Of a stretch of 43,362 nucleotides of DNA, positions 1 to 7,678 are shown in pieces; the first letter of the stretch is position 1, and every line of letters starts with the position of its first letter. The notes below the pieces were generated by a model that searched no databases, was not told the DNA's origin, and saw only the letters and a program-made list of their open reading frames with translations. The position numbers and the translations under genes are program-made. The DNA is from Caulobacteraceae bacterium. GTDB taxonomy: Bacteria > Pseudomonadota > Alphaproteobacteria > Caulobacterales > Caulobacteraceae. Where the stretch lies: assembly GCA_027487945.1 (NCBI GenBank), contig JAIYCQ010000046.1:1-43362 (forward strand). Reading direction: 5' to 3'.

Positions 1-242
1 CCCTGATGGGTCTTCAGCTCCACCGCCGCGCTCTTCTTGCCGCGGGAGAAGGTCTGGAAATACTGGCTGTCGTGCTCCCCCAGCAGGAAGGGGCCGGTGG
101 GGCGCGAGGCGTCGCCGCCCAGGGAGGGGCTCTCGATCTTGATCACCTCCGCGCCCAGCTCGGCCATCAGCAGGGTGGCGTAGGGTCCGGCCCCGAAATG
201 CTCGATCGTCAGGACGCGCACGCCCTCCAGCGGTCGCTTCAC
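1..242 (-). CDS. CaiB/BaiF family CoA transferase, N-terminal part (cut by window edge)
   Basis: The 80 visible residues start MKRPLEGVRVLTIE and continue with HFGAGPYATLLMAELGAEV, a variant of the opening motif of CaiB/BaiF (class III) CoA transferases, in which a short beta strand is followed by an alanine-rich first helix. K-I-E and the later SRGKKS segment also fit. These enzymes move CoA between an acyl-CoA and a free acid in the cytoplasm; the substrate cannot be told from this part. The start is a GTG at 242 that overlaps the trmO stop as GTGA, so the two genes are probably translationally coupled. The catalytic Asp lies beyond the visible part. The family call is firm for this fragment; completeness of the gene is unknown. 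Confidence 0.85.
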   Translation of the reverse strand, partial: MKRPLEGVRVLTIEHFGAGPYATLLMAELGAEVIKIESPSLGGDASRPTGPFLLGEHDSQYFQTFSRGKKSAAVELKTHQ

Positions 243-700
243 CAGTAGCCTTCCATCAGTTCTGTGGCCCAGGCCGGCTGGCGGACCTCGCCGCGCGGCA
301 GGAACTCGCCCATGACCGGCTTGATGTCGAGCACCGGGGTGCCGTCGATGGCGTCCAGCCCCTCGACCTCGACCGTCAGGCCGTCGACCGCGACGAGGCG
401 GCAGACCGAGACGCCCAGGCGGTTGGGCCGGTTGCGGCCCCGCTGGGCGAAGATGCCGACCAGCGGCCAGTCCTCGCGACCGCGCGGATGTCGGGCCCCT
501 TTTGTGATCTGGTCCGGCGTGATCTGGTCGAACACGAAGACAATCTCGGCATGGGAGAAGTCGGAGAGGCCGAACAGCGCTTCCGGCCCGAACGTCGCCG
601 GATCCAGTTCGATCCGCGCCCGACTCGGACCCCAGTCGTCGTCGATGGCCTCGACGCGGCCGCCCCGGACATAGCCCACGGGTTCGAGGCTGAAGCTCAT
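239..700 (-). CDS. trmO: TrmO/TsaA-family tRNA (t6A37-N6)-methyltransferase
   Basis: The 153-residue protein has the UPF0066/TrmO fold signatures: an N-terminal PVGYVR strand, the central RPNRLGVS motif (about residues 91-98), and DGTPVLDIKPV near residues 119-129. Family members use S-adenosylmethionine to methylate N6 of threonylcarbamoyladenosine at position 37 of tRNAs reading ACY codons. The length matches compact alphaproteobacterial members, which lack the C-terminal extension of E. coli TrmO. The ATG at 700 lies 130 bases from the divergent PepSY gene start. The gene overlaps the downstream CoA-transferase start by four bases. There is nothing unusual in the sequence. The family is clear; the exact tRNA substrate is inferred. 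Confidence 0.88.
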   Translation of the reverse strand: MSFSLEPVGYVRGGRVEAIDDDWGPSRARIELDPATFGPEALFGLSDFSHAEIVFVFDQITPDQITKGARHPRGREDWPLVGIFAQRGRNRPNRLGVSVCRLVAVDGLTVEVEGLDAIDGTPVLDIKPVMGEFLPRGEVRQPAWATELMEGYW

Positions 701-778
701 GGCGCTCTCCTTCAGTTGTTCTCGTCCGGCTAGTCCTGTCCCCCCGGGGGGTCAAGCGATCGAGGTTGCACTTGATTA

Positions 779-793
779 TAAGAACCATTCGCA
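779..793. promoter_or_regulatory. Fur-like operator upstream of PepSY gene
   Basis: The 15-mer TAAGAACCATTCGCA matches the 7-1-7 Fur consensus TGATAATNATTATCA at about 9 of 14 informative positions and lies 38 bases before the chosen TTG start. The same word, with two substitutions, occurs again at 2039-2053 before the TonB receptor gene. Sharing by two adjacent iron-uptake genes supports a regulatory role, although a different iron regulator could bind it. Confidence 0.5.
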
Positions 794-830
794 TTAAGCG
801 GCGAGATCCTTGCTTTCCGGGAGTCCTCTC

Positions 831-1991
831 TTGACCCAGTCCGTCCTCGGCCGCCTGCGCCGCTTCTGGCTCGACGTCCACCTGTGGATCGGCGTGGGAC
901 TGTTTCTGCTTCTGGTCCCGCTCGGCGTCTCCGGCGCCCTGCTGGTCTGGCACCACCCCCTCGAAGAGCTCATGCACCCGCAGCGCTTCGCGGTGAGCCC
1001 GGGCGAGGCGAGGCTCCCCCCGTCGGCCTATCTGGCAGCGTCGCGGACCGCCTTCGGCGACCAGGCGACCGTGTCGCAGATCCGGCTGCCGGAAGAGCCC
1101 GGCGACCCGGTGGTGGTCTCGGGCCGGATCAACGGCCAGACCCTGGCGCCGGGCGCCCGGCCGCAGTCGCTGACCGCCTGGATCGACCCTGCCACCGGCA
1201 AGGTGCTGGAGACGGCCAACACCCGAAACGAGCTGGTCAATGTCATGCACCGGCTGCACGGCAGCCTGCTGATCACCACGCCGGGCCTGGGCCGCAAGAT
1301 CGTCGGCTGGATGGGCTGGGCCATGACCCTGTCCTGCCTGACGGGCCTGTGGCTGTGGTGGCCGCGAAACAACAAGGTCGTCCGCGGGCTCCGCTGGCGC
1401 CGATCGCCCTCGACGATGAACAACCTGCACCACATGTTCGGATTCTGGGTGCTGGTTCCGCTGCTCGTCGTGTCGCTGACCGGCGTCTACATCTCGTTCC
1501 CGGCCACCAGCCGCGCCCTGTTCGGCGTCGCCGAATGGCAGACGGGACCCCGCCCGCCGCGGCCTGTCCCGCCGCCGCCGCTCGCCGCGCCCGCCCAGCC
1601 GATCGACGCCGTCCTGGCCGCCGCCAGAGCCGAGGCGCCGGGCCTGACGCCGGCGTCGGTCAGCCTGCCGACCGAAGGCCGGCGCGCCAGCTGGCGCGTG
1701 CAGTTCGCAGCCGTCGGCGACGCCGACCCGGTGGCCGTCCAGATCAGCGACAGGGACGGTCGTCCCCAGAAGGCCCGCGAGCCCGCTGCGGCATCCGGCG
1801 GCACGGCGCGACCCGATACGCTGTCGCCGCTGATGCGGAAGATCCACGACGGCCAGGATACCCCCTTCATCTGGCAGCTGCTGGTGTTCCTGACCGGCGT
1901 CGCGCCCCTGCTGCTTGGCGTCACGGGCACGGTCATGTGGCTGCGCCGCCGCGCCCGCCAGGCGCACCTCAAGGCCCTGCAGGCCGGCTGA
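831..1991 (+). CDS. PepSY-associated transmembrane protein (iron-uptake reductase-like)
   Basis: This inner-membrane protein of about 386 residues belongs to the PepSY_TM family. Such proteins often accompany TonB-dependent siderophore receptors and are implicated in releasing iron from siderophores, several by acting as reductases. Hydrophobic segments are visible in order: one near the N-terminus after DVHLWIG, one around KIVGWMGWAMTLSCLTGLW, one around HMFGFWVLVPLLVVSL, and a last one around QLLVFLTGVAPLLLGV. Histidines near the membrane (HLW, HH before the second loop, MHRLHG, LHHMFGF) could bind heme. I prefer the TTG at 831 because CGGGAG lies seven bases upstream; an in-frame TTG at 810 would add seven residues but has no ribosome site. 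The Fur-like box upstream and the receptor downstream support iron regulation. The reductase role is inferred. Confidence 0.82.
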   Translation: MTQSVLGRLRRFWLDVHLWIGVGLFLLLVPLGVSGALLVWHHPLEELMHPQRFAVSPGEARLPPSAYLAASRTAFGDQATVSQIRLPEEPGDPVVVSGRINGQTLAPGARPQSLTAWIDPATGKVLETANTRNELVNVMHRLHGSLLITTPGLGRKIVGWMGWAMTLSCLTGLWLWWPRNNKVVRGLRWRRSPSTMNNLHHMFGFWVLVPLLVVSLTGVYISFPATSRALFGVAEWQTGPRPPRPVPPPPLAAPAQPIDAVLAAARAEAPGLTPASVSLPTEGRRASWRVQFAAVGDADPVAVQISDRDGRPQKAREPAAASGGTARPDTLSPLMRKIHDGQDTPFIWQLLVFLTGVAPLLLGVTGTVMWLRRRARQAHLKALQAG

Positions 1992-2000
1992 TCCGCTTGT

Positions 2001-2015
2001 TGCGAATAATTCTCA
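2001..2015. promoter_or_regulatory. Fur box upstream of TonB receptor gene
   Basis: TGCGAATAATTCTCA matches the 7-1-7 Fur consensus TGATAATNATTATCA at 11 of 14 informative positions. It sits in the 110-base gap between the PepSY gene and the receptor gene, 87 bases before the receptor ATG, where a promoter would be expected. Fe-Fur binding here would repress the receptor when iron is plentiful. Confidence 0.65.
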
Positions 2016-2038
2016 TTGCGAGTCTGAAACAACAATTC

Positions 2039-2053
2039 TAAGAACGACTCGCA
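2039..2053. promoter_or_regulatory. second Fur-like motif, near-copy of 779-793
   Basis: TAAGAACGACTCGCA differs from the 779-793 motif at two of 15 positions and lies 24 bases downstream of the stronger Fur box at 2001-2015. On its own it fits the Fur consensus weakly (about 8 of 14). Two sites at this spacing could bind cooperatively, or this word could be the site of another iron-responsive regulator. Confidence 0.4.
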
Positions 2054-2101
2054 ATCGCAACGGCGCCCGAGCGGCGGCCGAGTACAGGGGACAGTCCAGA
2101 C

Positions 2102-4435
2102 ATGCGTACGATCAACCGAACCGGCGTCACCGCCCGCGCCAAACAGGCCCTGGGCCTCGTTGCGGTGGCGGGGGCCGCCGGCCTCAGCCTCGCGCCCGGG
2201 CTCTCCCTGGCCGCCGAGAGCGTCTCGGCCGCCGAGGCGGAGGCCGCGACGGAGGTTTCGAGCGTCGACGTCTATGGCCAGCGCAACGCCCGGCCCTCGT
2301 CGCCGAAGATCACGTCCGAGCCGCTGGACACCCCGCAGACGATCACCGTCGTTTCCGACCGCACCATCCGCGACCAGAACCTGCTGACCCTTCGTGACAT
2401 CCTGACCACCGTGCCCGGGATCACCTTCGGGGCGGGCGAGGGCGGCGGCGGCTACGGCGACAGCATCAACCTGCGCGGCTACTCGGCCAACAACGACATC
2501 ACCACCGACGGCCTGCGCGACAGCGCCCAGTACAGCCGGACCGATCCCTTCAACCTGCAGCAGATCGAGGTGATCAACGGCAGCAACTCGGTCTACGCCG
2601 GGGCCGGCTCCGTCGGCGGCTCGATCAACCTGGTCAGCAAACAGCCCCGCCCGACCGACAGCGTGCTGATCAGCGGCGCGCTGGGCACGGAGGGCTACGG
2701 GCGGTTCACCGTCGACGCAAACCGGCGCCTGGCGGAGGGCGTCGCCGGCCGGCTGAACCTGATGGTCCACCGCAATGACGCGCCCGGCCGGGATGTTGAG
2801 ACCTACGAGCGCTGGGGGATCGCCCCGTCCGTGACCTTCGGCATCGACGGCCCGACCCGGATCACCCTGTCGGCCTTCCACCAGCAGGACGAGAACACCC
2901 CGCAGTACGGCGTGCCCTATGCCTCGAACGCCTTTTTCAACGGCCCGCTGCCGGGCGTCGATGCGTCCCGCTACTACGGCTACCGGAACCTCGATGTGCA
3001 GGAGACCGAAGTCGACTCCCTGACCGTGCGGTTTGTCCATGACGTCAGCGACAACCTGACGATCAGCACCATCACGCGCTGGCAGCGGGTCACCCAGCTT
3101 TCGGTCGTCTCGGCCCCCCAGGGGACCTGGTGCCTCGCCGGCGGGATCAACGCCCAGACCGGCGCGGCCTGCGCGACGCCGGGCTTCTTCAGCTCCACGG
3201 CCTCGGGTCCTCGCGGCAATGTGCGTGACACGGAGAACCGGCAGATCGTCAGCCAGACTGACCTGAACTGGAAGTTCACCACCGGCGGCTGGGCGCACAA
3301 CCTCGTGGTCGGCGTCTCCTTCTCGAACGAGACCTACGACCTGTCCACCGGCAACCACCTGCGCAACGCCAACGGCTCGACCCCGACCCTCGCGCCGATG
3401 AGCATCTCCGACCCGCTGAACCTCTACACCGGGACCGTGAACTACCTCGAGACCACGGCCAGCGACGGCGAGCTGTCGAACCAGGCGATCTACGCCTTCG
3501 ACACCATCGAACTGAACGACCGGTGGCAGCTTACCGGCGGCATCCGCCTGGAGAACAATGAGGGCGAGTTCGTCTCCACCCCCTTCACCTATACGGTCGG
3601 TACGCCGCCGACCAGGGTTGCGGGCGTCACCACGCGGGGCGAAAACGCCGAGACCCTGCTCTCCTACCGTCTGGGTCTGGTCTACAAGCCGGCGCCCAAC
3701 GCCAGCCTCTACATCGCCTACGGCAATACGCAGACGCCCTCGCAGGCCACGGTCAACGGCGGCTGCACGGTCGTGACGCTGAACGGCAACTGCAACGTCG
3801 ATCCGGAGGAGGGCGAGGTCCTCGAAATCGGCGGCAAGTGGGACGTCCTGGACGGCCGTGTGTCGCTGACCGGGGCGCTGTTCCAGAACGAACGCAGCAA
3901 GTATCGCGTCAACTCGCTCGATCCCTCCGAGCCCGAGCAGCAGCTGGACGGCGCCTCACGGGTGCGCGGCGTCGCCCTGGGCCTGGCCGGCCAGATCACC
4001 GACCGCTGGACGGTCATCGCCAACTATACCTGGCTGGACAGCGAGATCCTGCAGAGCATCGCCGGGAACGCCCTCGTCCCGACCATCGATCCCCAGAAGG
4101 GCGATCCGATCGCCCTGACGCCGGAGCACGCTTTCAACGTCTGGACGACCTGGATGGTCAACGACGCGATCATGGTGGGCTACGGCGCCACCTACTCGGG
4201 AGAGTACGCCTTCAACCGCCCGACCGGCTCGGCCACCCTGTTCCACGCGCCCGACTACTGGGTTCACAACGCGGCGGTCACCTGGACGGCGACGGATGCG
4301 ATCTCGATCCAGCTCAACATCAAGAACCTGACCGACGAGGTCTACTACACCCGTATCCGCTCCTCGAACGGCTTCGGCTGGGCGACGCCCGGCGACGCTC
4401 GCTCGGCCCAGGTTTCCCTGAACTACCGGTTCTGA
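2102..4435 (+). CDS. TonB-dependent siderophore receptor (catecholate type, Fiu-like)
   Basis: The 777-residue outer-membrane receptor imports ferric siderophore with energy from TonB-ExbBD. Residues 1 to about 38 form a signal peptide. A TonB-box-like stretch (VSSVDVYGQ) follows, then the plug domain, with DTPQTITVVSDRTIRDQN and LRDILTTVPGI, and NLRGYSANNDITTDGLRD as the siderophore-receptor signature. The 22-strand barrel ends in VSLNYRF, with the terminal Phe needed for outer-membrane assembly. The length is usual for the family. The ATG has GGGGAC about nine bases upstream. A Fur box lies in the promoter, a PepSY gene before it and a PiuC-type gene after it; the same set accompanies PiuA/Fiu receptors for catecholate iron. 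Substrate choice is inferred from context. Confidence 0.93.
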   Translation: MRTINRTGVTARAKQALGLVAVAGAAGLSLAPGLSLAAESVSAAEAEAATEVSSVDVYGQRNARPSSPKITSEPLDTPQTITVVSDRTIRDQNLLTLRDILTTVPGITFGAGEGGGGYGDSINLRGYSANNDITTDGLRDSAQYSRTDPFNLQQIEVINGSNSVYAGAGSVGGSINLVSKQPRPTDSVLISGALGTEGYGRFTVDANRRLAEGVAGRLNLMVHRNDAPGRDVETYERWGIAPSVTFGIDGPTRITLSAFHQQDENTPQYGVPYASNAFFNGPLPGVDASRYYGYRNLDVQETEVDSLTVRFVHDVSDNLTISTITRWQRVTQLSVVSAPQGTWCLAGGINAQTGAACATPGFFSSTASGPRGNVRDTENRQIVSQTDLNWKFTTGGWAHNLVVGVSFSNETYDLSTGNHLRNANGSTPTLAPMSISDPLNLYTGTVNYLETTASDGELSNQAIYAFDTIELNDRWQLTGGIRLENNEGEFVSTPFTYTVGTPPTRVAGVTTRGENAETLLSYRLGLVYKPAPNASLYIAYGNTQTPSQATVNGGCTVVTLNGNCNVDPEEGEVLEIGGKWDVLDGRVSLTGALFQNERSKYRVNSLDPSEPEQQLDGASRVRGVALGLAGQITDRWTVIANYTWLDSEILQSIAGNALVPTIDPQKGDPIALTPEHAFNVWTTWMVNDAIMVGYGATYSGEYAFNRPTGSATLFHAPDYWVHNAAVTWTATDAISIQLNIKNLTDEVYYTRIRSSNGFGWATPGDARSAQVSLNYRF

Positions 4436-4467
4436 ACCGCCCGTCTTCCTCGATCCGTTGAACCTCG

Positions 4468-4508
4468 CGCCTCGCCCCGGTCCCGTGGGCGAGGCGTCCT
4501 TCTTTCCC
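4468..4508 (+). terminator. intrinsic terminator after TonB receptor gene
   Basis: A perfect 10-base-pair stem (CGCCTCGCCC at 4468-4477 with GGGCGAGGCG at 4487-4496) closes a nine-base loop and is followed by the pyrimidine-rich run TCCTTCTTTCCCTC. This fits a rho-independent terminator, though the T tract is interrupted. It lies 33 bases after the receptor stop, so piuC is either read through at reduced level or has its own promoter. Confidence 0.7.
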
Positions 4509-4527
4509 TCGCCAAGGCGTGCTGGCC

Positions 4528-5211
4528 ATGATGCTCCAGATCCCCGGTGTTCTCAGCAAGGACGAGGTCGCCCGCCTGCGCGCGGCGATCGACGCCGCCG
4601 ACTGGGTGGACGGCAACGTCACCTCCGGCGTCCAGTCAGGCCTGGCCAAGCGCAACCGGCAGCTGCCCGAGGACTCGGCCGCGGCCCGGGAGGCCGGCGC
4701 GGCGATCGTGGCGGCGCTGAACCGCCATCCGCTGTTCGTCGCGGGGGCCCTGCCGGCGACCATCTTCCCGCCCCTGTTCAACCGCTACGGGGTCGGCGAG
4801 TCGTTCGGCGACCACATCGACAACGCGGTCCGCCAGTCGCGCGACGGCCTGGTCAGGATCCGCACCGACCTGTCGATGACGGTCTTTCTGAGCGAGCCTG
4901 AAGACTATGACGGGGGCGAGCTGACCGTCGACGACACCTACGGCGTTCACCAGGTCAAGCTGGCGGCGGGTGACGCCATCCTCTACCCGGCCTCCAGCCT
5001 GCACCGGGTGGAGGCGATCACCCGCGGCGAGCGGGTGTCGTCCTTCTTCTGGATCCAGAGCCTGATCCGCGAGGACGCCCGACGGGCCCTGCTCTTCGAC
5101 ATGGACCTCGCCATCCAGCGCGCTGCTCGGGGTCTGGGCCATGGCGATGCGGCGGTGGTCGCGCTGACAGGCGCCTACCACAATCTGTTGAGGATGTGGG
5201 CGGAGGTCTGA
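4528..5211 (+). CDS. piuC: PKHD-type Fe(II)/2-oxoglutarate hydroxylase, PiuC family
   Basis: The 227-residue cytoplasmic enzyme belongs to the PiuC/YbiX family of Fe(II)- and 2-oxoglutarate-dependent dioxygenases. The iron ligands are visible as H96 and D98 (FGDHIDN) and H159 (SSLHRV), and R169 (RGERVS) would bind 2-oxoglutarate. The [10 protein letters not shown] segment and the C-terminal helical part are typical. The start was set at the first ATG of the [10 protein letters not shown] start, which agrees with relatives beginning MMLxIPxVL. AAGG lies ten bases upstream; a GTG at 4519 is too close to it. PiuC genes sit beside catecholate receptor genes across proteobacteria, but the hydroxylated substrate is not established. 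It follows the receptor gene after a terminator-like hairpin. Confidence 0.9.
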   Translation: MMLQIPGVLSKDEVARLRAAIDAADWVDGNVTSGVQSGLAKRNRQLPEDSAAAREAGAAIVAALNRHPLFVAGALPATIFPPLFNRYGVGESFGDHIDNAVRQSRDGLVRIRTDLSMTVFLSEPEDYDGGELTVDDTYGVHQVKLAAGDAILYPASSLHRVEAITRGERVSSFFWIQSLIREDARRALLFDMDLAIQRAARGLGHGDAAVVALTGAYHNLLRMWAEV

Positions 5212-5273
5212 GAACCCGACGTTTACATGTCGGTCTGCATGGTCCTCGCATTGTAACGGAGCGGAAACCACGC

Positions 5274-7616
5274 ATGGCCGGCGCCAGGACCGGGAAACAG
5301 AGCAGCAGGGCGGGCCGGGCCGAATCCGCCGCCGCCCGCTGGTTCTTCGACCACTCGCTGGACATGTTCGCGGTCGTCGACCGCGAGGGCGTGTTCACCG
5401 AGGTGAACGACGCCTGGGAGCGCAACACCGGCTGGACCCGCGAGGATCTGGTCGGAAAGACGATCTTCTCGTTCCTGCATGAGGACAGCTACGAGGAGGC
5501 CGTCGATTCCCGCCGCCGCATGAAGCGCGACGGCCATACCGTCAACCAGCTCAAGATCCAGCGCAAGGACGGCCAGTGGATCTGGATCCAGGGCCGGTCG
5601 CGGCTGGATCCCGACGGCAAAATGGTCGGCACCCTGCACGACATCACCGAGTCCGTCCTCCAGCGCGAGGAACTCGACGCGGCCCGCCGGACGCGCGCCA
5701 TGCTGTCCGAAGCCGCCGGTATCGGCACCTGGAGCTTCGAGCCGCACCACCAGACCATCGAGTGGTCCCCCGACATCCATGCCCTGTCCGGCTGGAGTCC
5801 GGAGGAGATCGCCGACCCCGCCGACTTCTACGCCTGCCTTGATCCGACCCAGCTGGACGCCGTGCGAGACGCCTTCCAGACCGGCGTCGAGACCGGCCGG
5901 GCCGGCTCGATCGAGCACCGGCTGAAAGCCCGCGACGGCCGCTGGCTGTCGATGCGGACGACCTTCCAGACCGAGCCCAGCGGCCGCCTGTTCGCGCTGC
6001 GCGGCATCTCCCAGGACGTCACCGCCCTGGTCTCCGCCCGCGACGCGGCGCGGGAGGGTCAGGCCCGGGTCGAGGCGCTGATGGAGCAGACCCGCATGGA
6101 CGCCTGGCGCCAGGAACTGGCGCTCAGCGCCGCCGAGGCCGGCGCCTTCGAGATCGATCACGCCAACCGATCCTTCTGGGCGAGCGAGCAGTTCACCCGG
6201 CTGGTCGGCCGGGCCATGGACTATGACGCGGCGGCGGCGCCGATCTGGTCCTTTGTCCATCCCGAGGATCGCGAACGCCTCGGCGAGGTCAGCAGTCGCT
6301 GGGCCGACGGCGAGGAGCACCTCACGACCGAGTTCCGCATCGTCGGAAAGGGCGGAGACTCACGCTGGGTCCGGGTCTTCTACCGGATGCACCGGCCGAC
6401 CCGGAAGGGCGTCGGCCTGGTGCTCGACATCGATGCGCGCAAGCGACAGGAGCTGGCGCTGGTGGAGGCGCAGCGCGCCGCCGAGGCCGCGGCGGAGGCC
6501 AAGGCCCGCTTCCTGGCCAATATGAGCCATGAGATCCGCACCCCGATGAACGGCGTGCTCGGGGTGCTGCACCTGCTCAAGAGCGAGAGCATGAGCCCGG
6601 ACGGCCAGCGGCTCCTCGACGAGGCCCTGGGCTGCGGCGAGATGCTGTCGACCCTGCTGGACGATGTCATCGACTTCGAACGGATCGAGGCGGGCCGGCT
6701 GGATCTCACGGTGCGGCCCGTGGATGCCGGCGACCTCGCCGCCAGCGTGGCGCGCCTGCTGGCGCCGCAGGCGCAGGACAAGGGACTGACCCTCACGATC
6801 GAGGGCGAGGCGACGCTGGGTTGGGTGTCGGCCGATCCGGTGCGCCTGCGCCAGTGCCTGTTCAATCTGGTCGGCAACGCCGTCAAGTTCACGCTCAAGG
6901 GCGGCGTGCGGATCGTCTGCGAACAGGCCGGACCCGGCCGGATCGCCTTTGTCGTGCACGATACGGGCGTGGGCATCCCGCTGGAGGCGCAGGACCAGCT
7001 GTTCGAGCGCTTCCACCAGGCCGACGCCTCGACCACCCGCCGGTTCGGCGGATCGGGGCTGGGTCTGTCGATCGCCCGCAAGCTGGCCCGCCTGATGGGC
7101 GGTGATGTCAGCTTCCGCTCCACGCCCGCCCAGGGCTCGGTGTTCCGGCTGGAGATCGCCGCCGAGCCGGCCATGCCGGCCAGTGCGGTCCTCGACGAGG
7201 ACGCGCCGCTGCTGGACGGCCTGCGGGTGCTGGTCGTCGAGGACAACGCCACCAACCGGACCATTGTCGTGCGGCTGCTGACCAGCCTGGGGGCCCGGGT
7301 GTCGACGGCGGCCGACGGCGTCGCCGGGGTCGAGGTCGCCACCATCGGCCGCTTCGACCTGATCCTGATGGACATCCAGATGCCCGGCATCGACGGTATG
7401 GAGGCGGCCCGCCGCATCCGCGCCCTCGGCGGCCACGCCGCGGCGACGCCGATCATCGCCCTGACCGCCAATGTCCTGGCCCACCAGCGCCAGCTCTACC
7501 TCGCCGGCGGCATGGACGGGGTGGTCGGAAAACCGATCTCGCCGTCCGCCCTGGTGTCGGAGATCGCGCGCCTCGCCCAGGGGCCCGAACCGGTGCCGCA
7601 TACCCGCGTCGCCTGA
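5274..7616 (+). CDS. soluble hybrid histidine kinase with three PAS domains and a receiver
   Basis: The protein has about 780 residues and no membrane segment, so it should sense a cytoplasmic signal. Domains in order: PAS1 at about 22-130 (FDHSLDMFAVVDREG), PAS2 at about 145-255 (GIGTWSFEPHHQTIEW), PAS3 at about 283-390, HisKA with phospho-acceptor H419 in FLANMSHEIRTPMNG, and HATPase_c with the N box NLVGNAVKFT around 531-540. The G boxes are DTGVGIP and FGGSGLGLSIARKL. A C-terminal receiver follows, with acidic residues in VVEDN and D700 in LILMDIQMPG. The ATG at 5274 was chosen because it begins just before the first PAS; an upstream in-frame ATG would run into piuC. No phosphotransfer protein or output regulator is nearby. 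It lies 62 bases after piuC, but a link to iron is unproven. Confidence 0.92.
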   Translation: MAGARTGKQSSRAGRAESAAARWFFDHSLDMFAVVDREGVFTEVNDAWERNTGWTREDLVGKTIFSFLHEDSYEEAVDSRRRMKRDGHTVNQLKIQRKDGQWIWIQGRSRLDPDGKMVGTLHDITESVLQREELDAARRTRAMLSEAAGIGTWSFEPHHQTIEWSPDIHALSGWSPEEIADPADFYACLDPTQLDAVRDAFQTGVETGRAGSIEHRLKARDGRWLSMRTTFQTEPSGRLFALRGISQDVTALVSARDAAREGQARVEALMEQTRMDAWRQELALSAAEAGAFEIDHANRSFWASEQFTRLVGRAMDYDAAAAPIWSFVHPEDRERLGEVSSRWADGEEHLTTEFRIVGKGGDSRWVRVFYRMHRPTRKGVGLVLDIDARKRQELALVEAQRAAEAAAEAKARFLANMSHEIRTPMNGVLGVLHLLKSESMSPDGQRLLDEALGCGEMLSTLLDDVIDFERIEAGRLDLTVRPVDAGDLAASVARLLAPQAQDKGLTLTIEGEATLGWVSADPVRLRQCLFNLVGNAVKFTLKGGVRIVCEQAGPGRIAFVVHDTGVGIPLEAQDQLFERFHQADASTTRRFGGSGLGLSIARKLARLMGGDVSFRSTPAQGSVFRLEIAAEPAMPASAVLDEDAPLLDGLRVLVVEDNATNRTIVVRLLTSLGARVSTAADGVAGVEVATIGRFDLILMDIQMPGIDGMEAARRIRALGGHAAATPIIALTANVLAHQRQLYLAGGMDGVVGKPISPSALVSEIARLAQGPEPVPHTRVA

Positions 7617-7678
7617 CCGTCTTCCGTCCCGCCGCGCCGCGATGCTAGAGGACTCCCTCAAACCTGGGGGAAACGGCA

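Noticed and set aside
740..751. CCCCCCGGGGGG palindrome between trmO and the PepSY gene
   Set aside because: It is a simple homopolymer palindrome in GC-rich DNA, with no T tract and no partner copy.
1487..3358. Minus-strand frame of 623 codons opposite the PepSY and receptor genes
   Set aside because: It is low-complexity antisense translation, and it spans a promoter region with Fur sites that serves the plus strand.
5196..5273. Upstream in-frame ATG at 5196 as start of the hybrid kinase
   Set aside because: It would overlap the end of piuC by 16 bases and add 26 unconserved residues; the ATG at 5274 sits directly before the first PAS domain.
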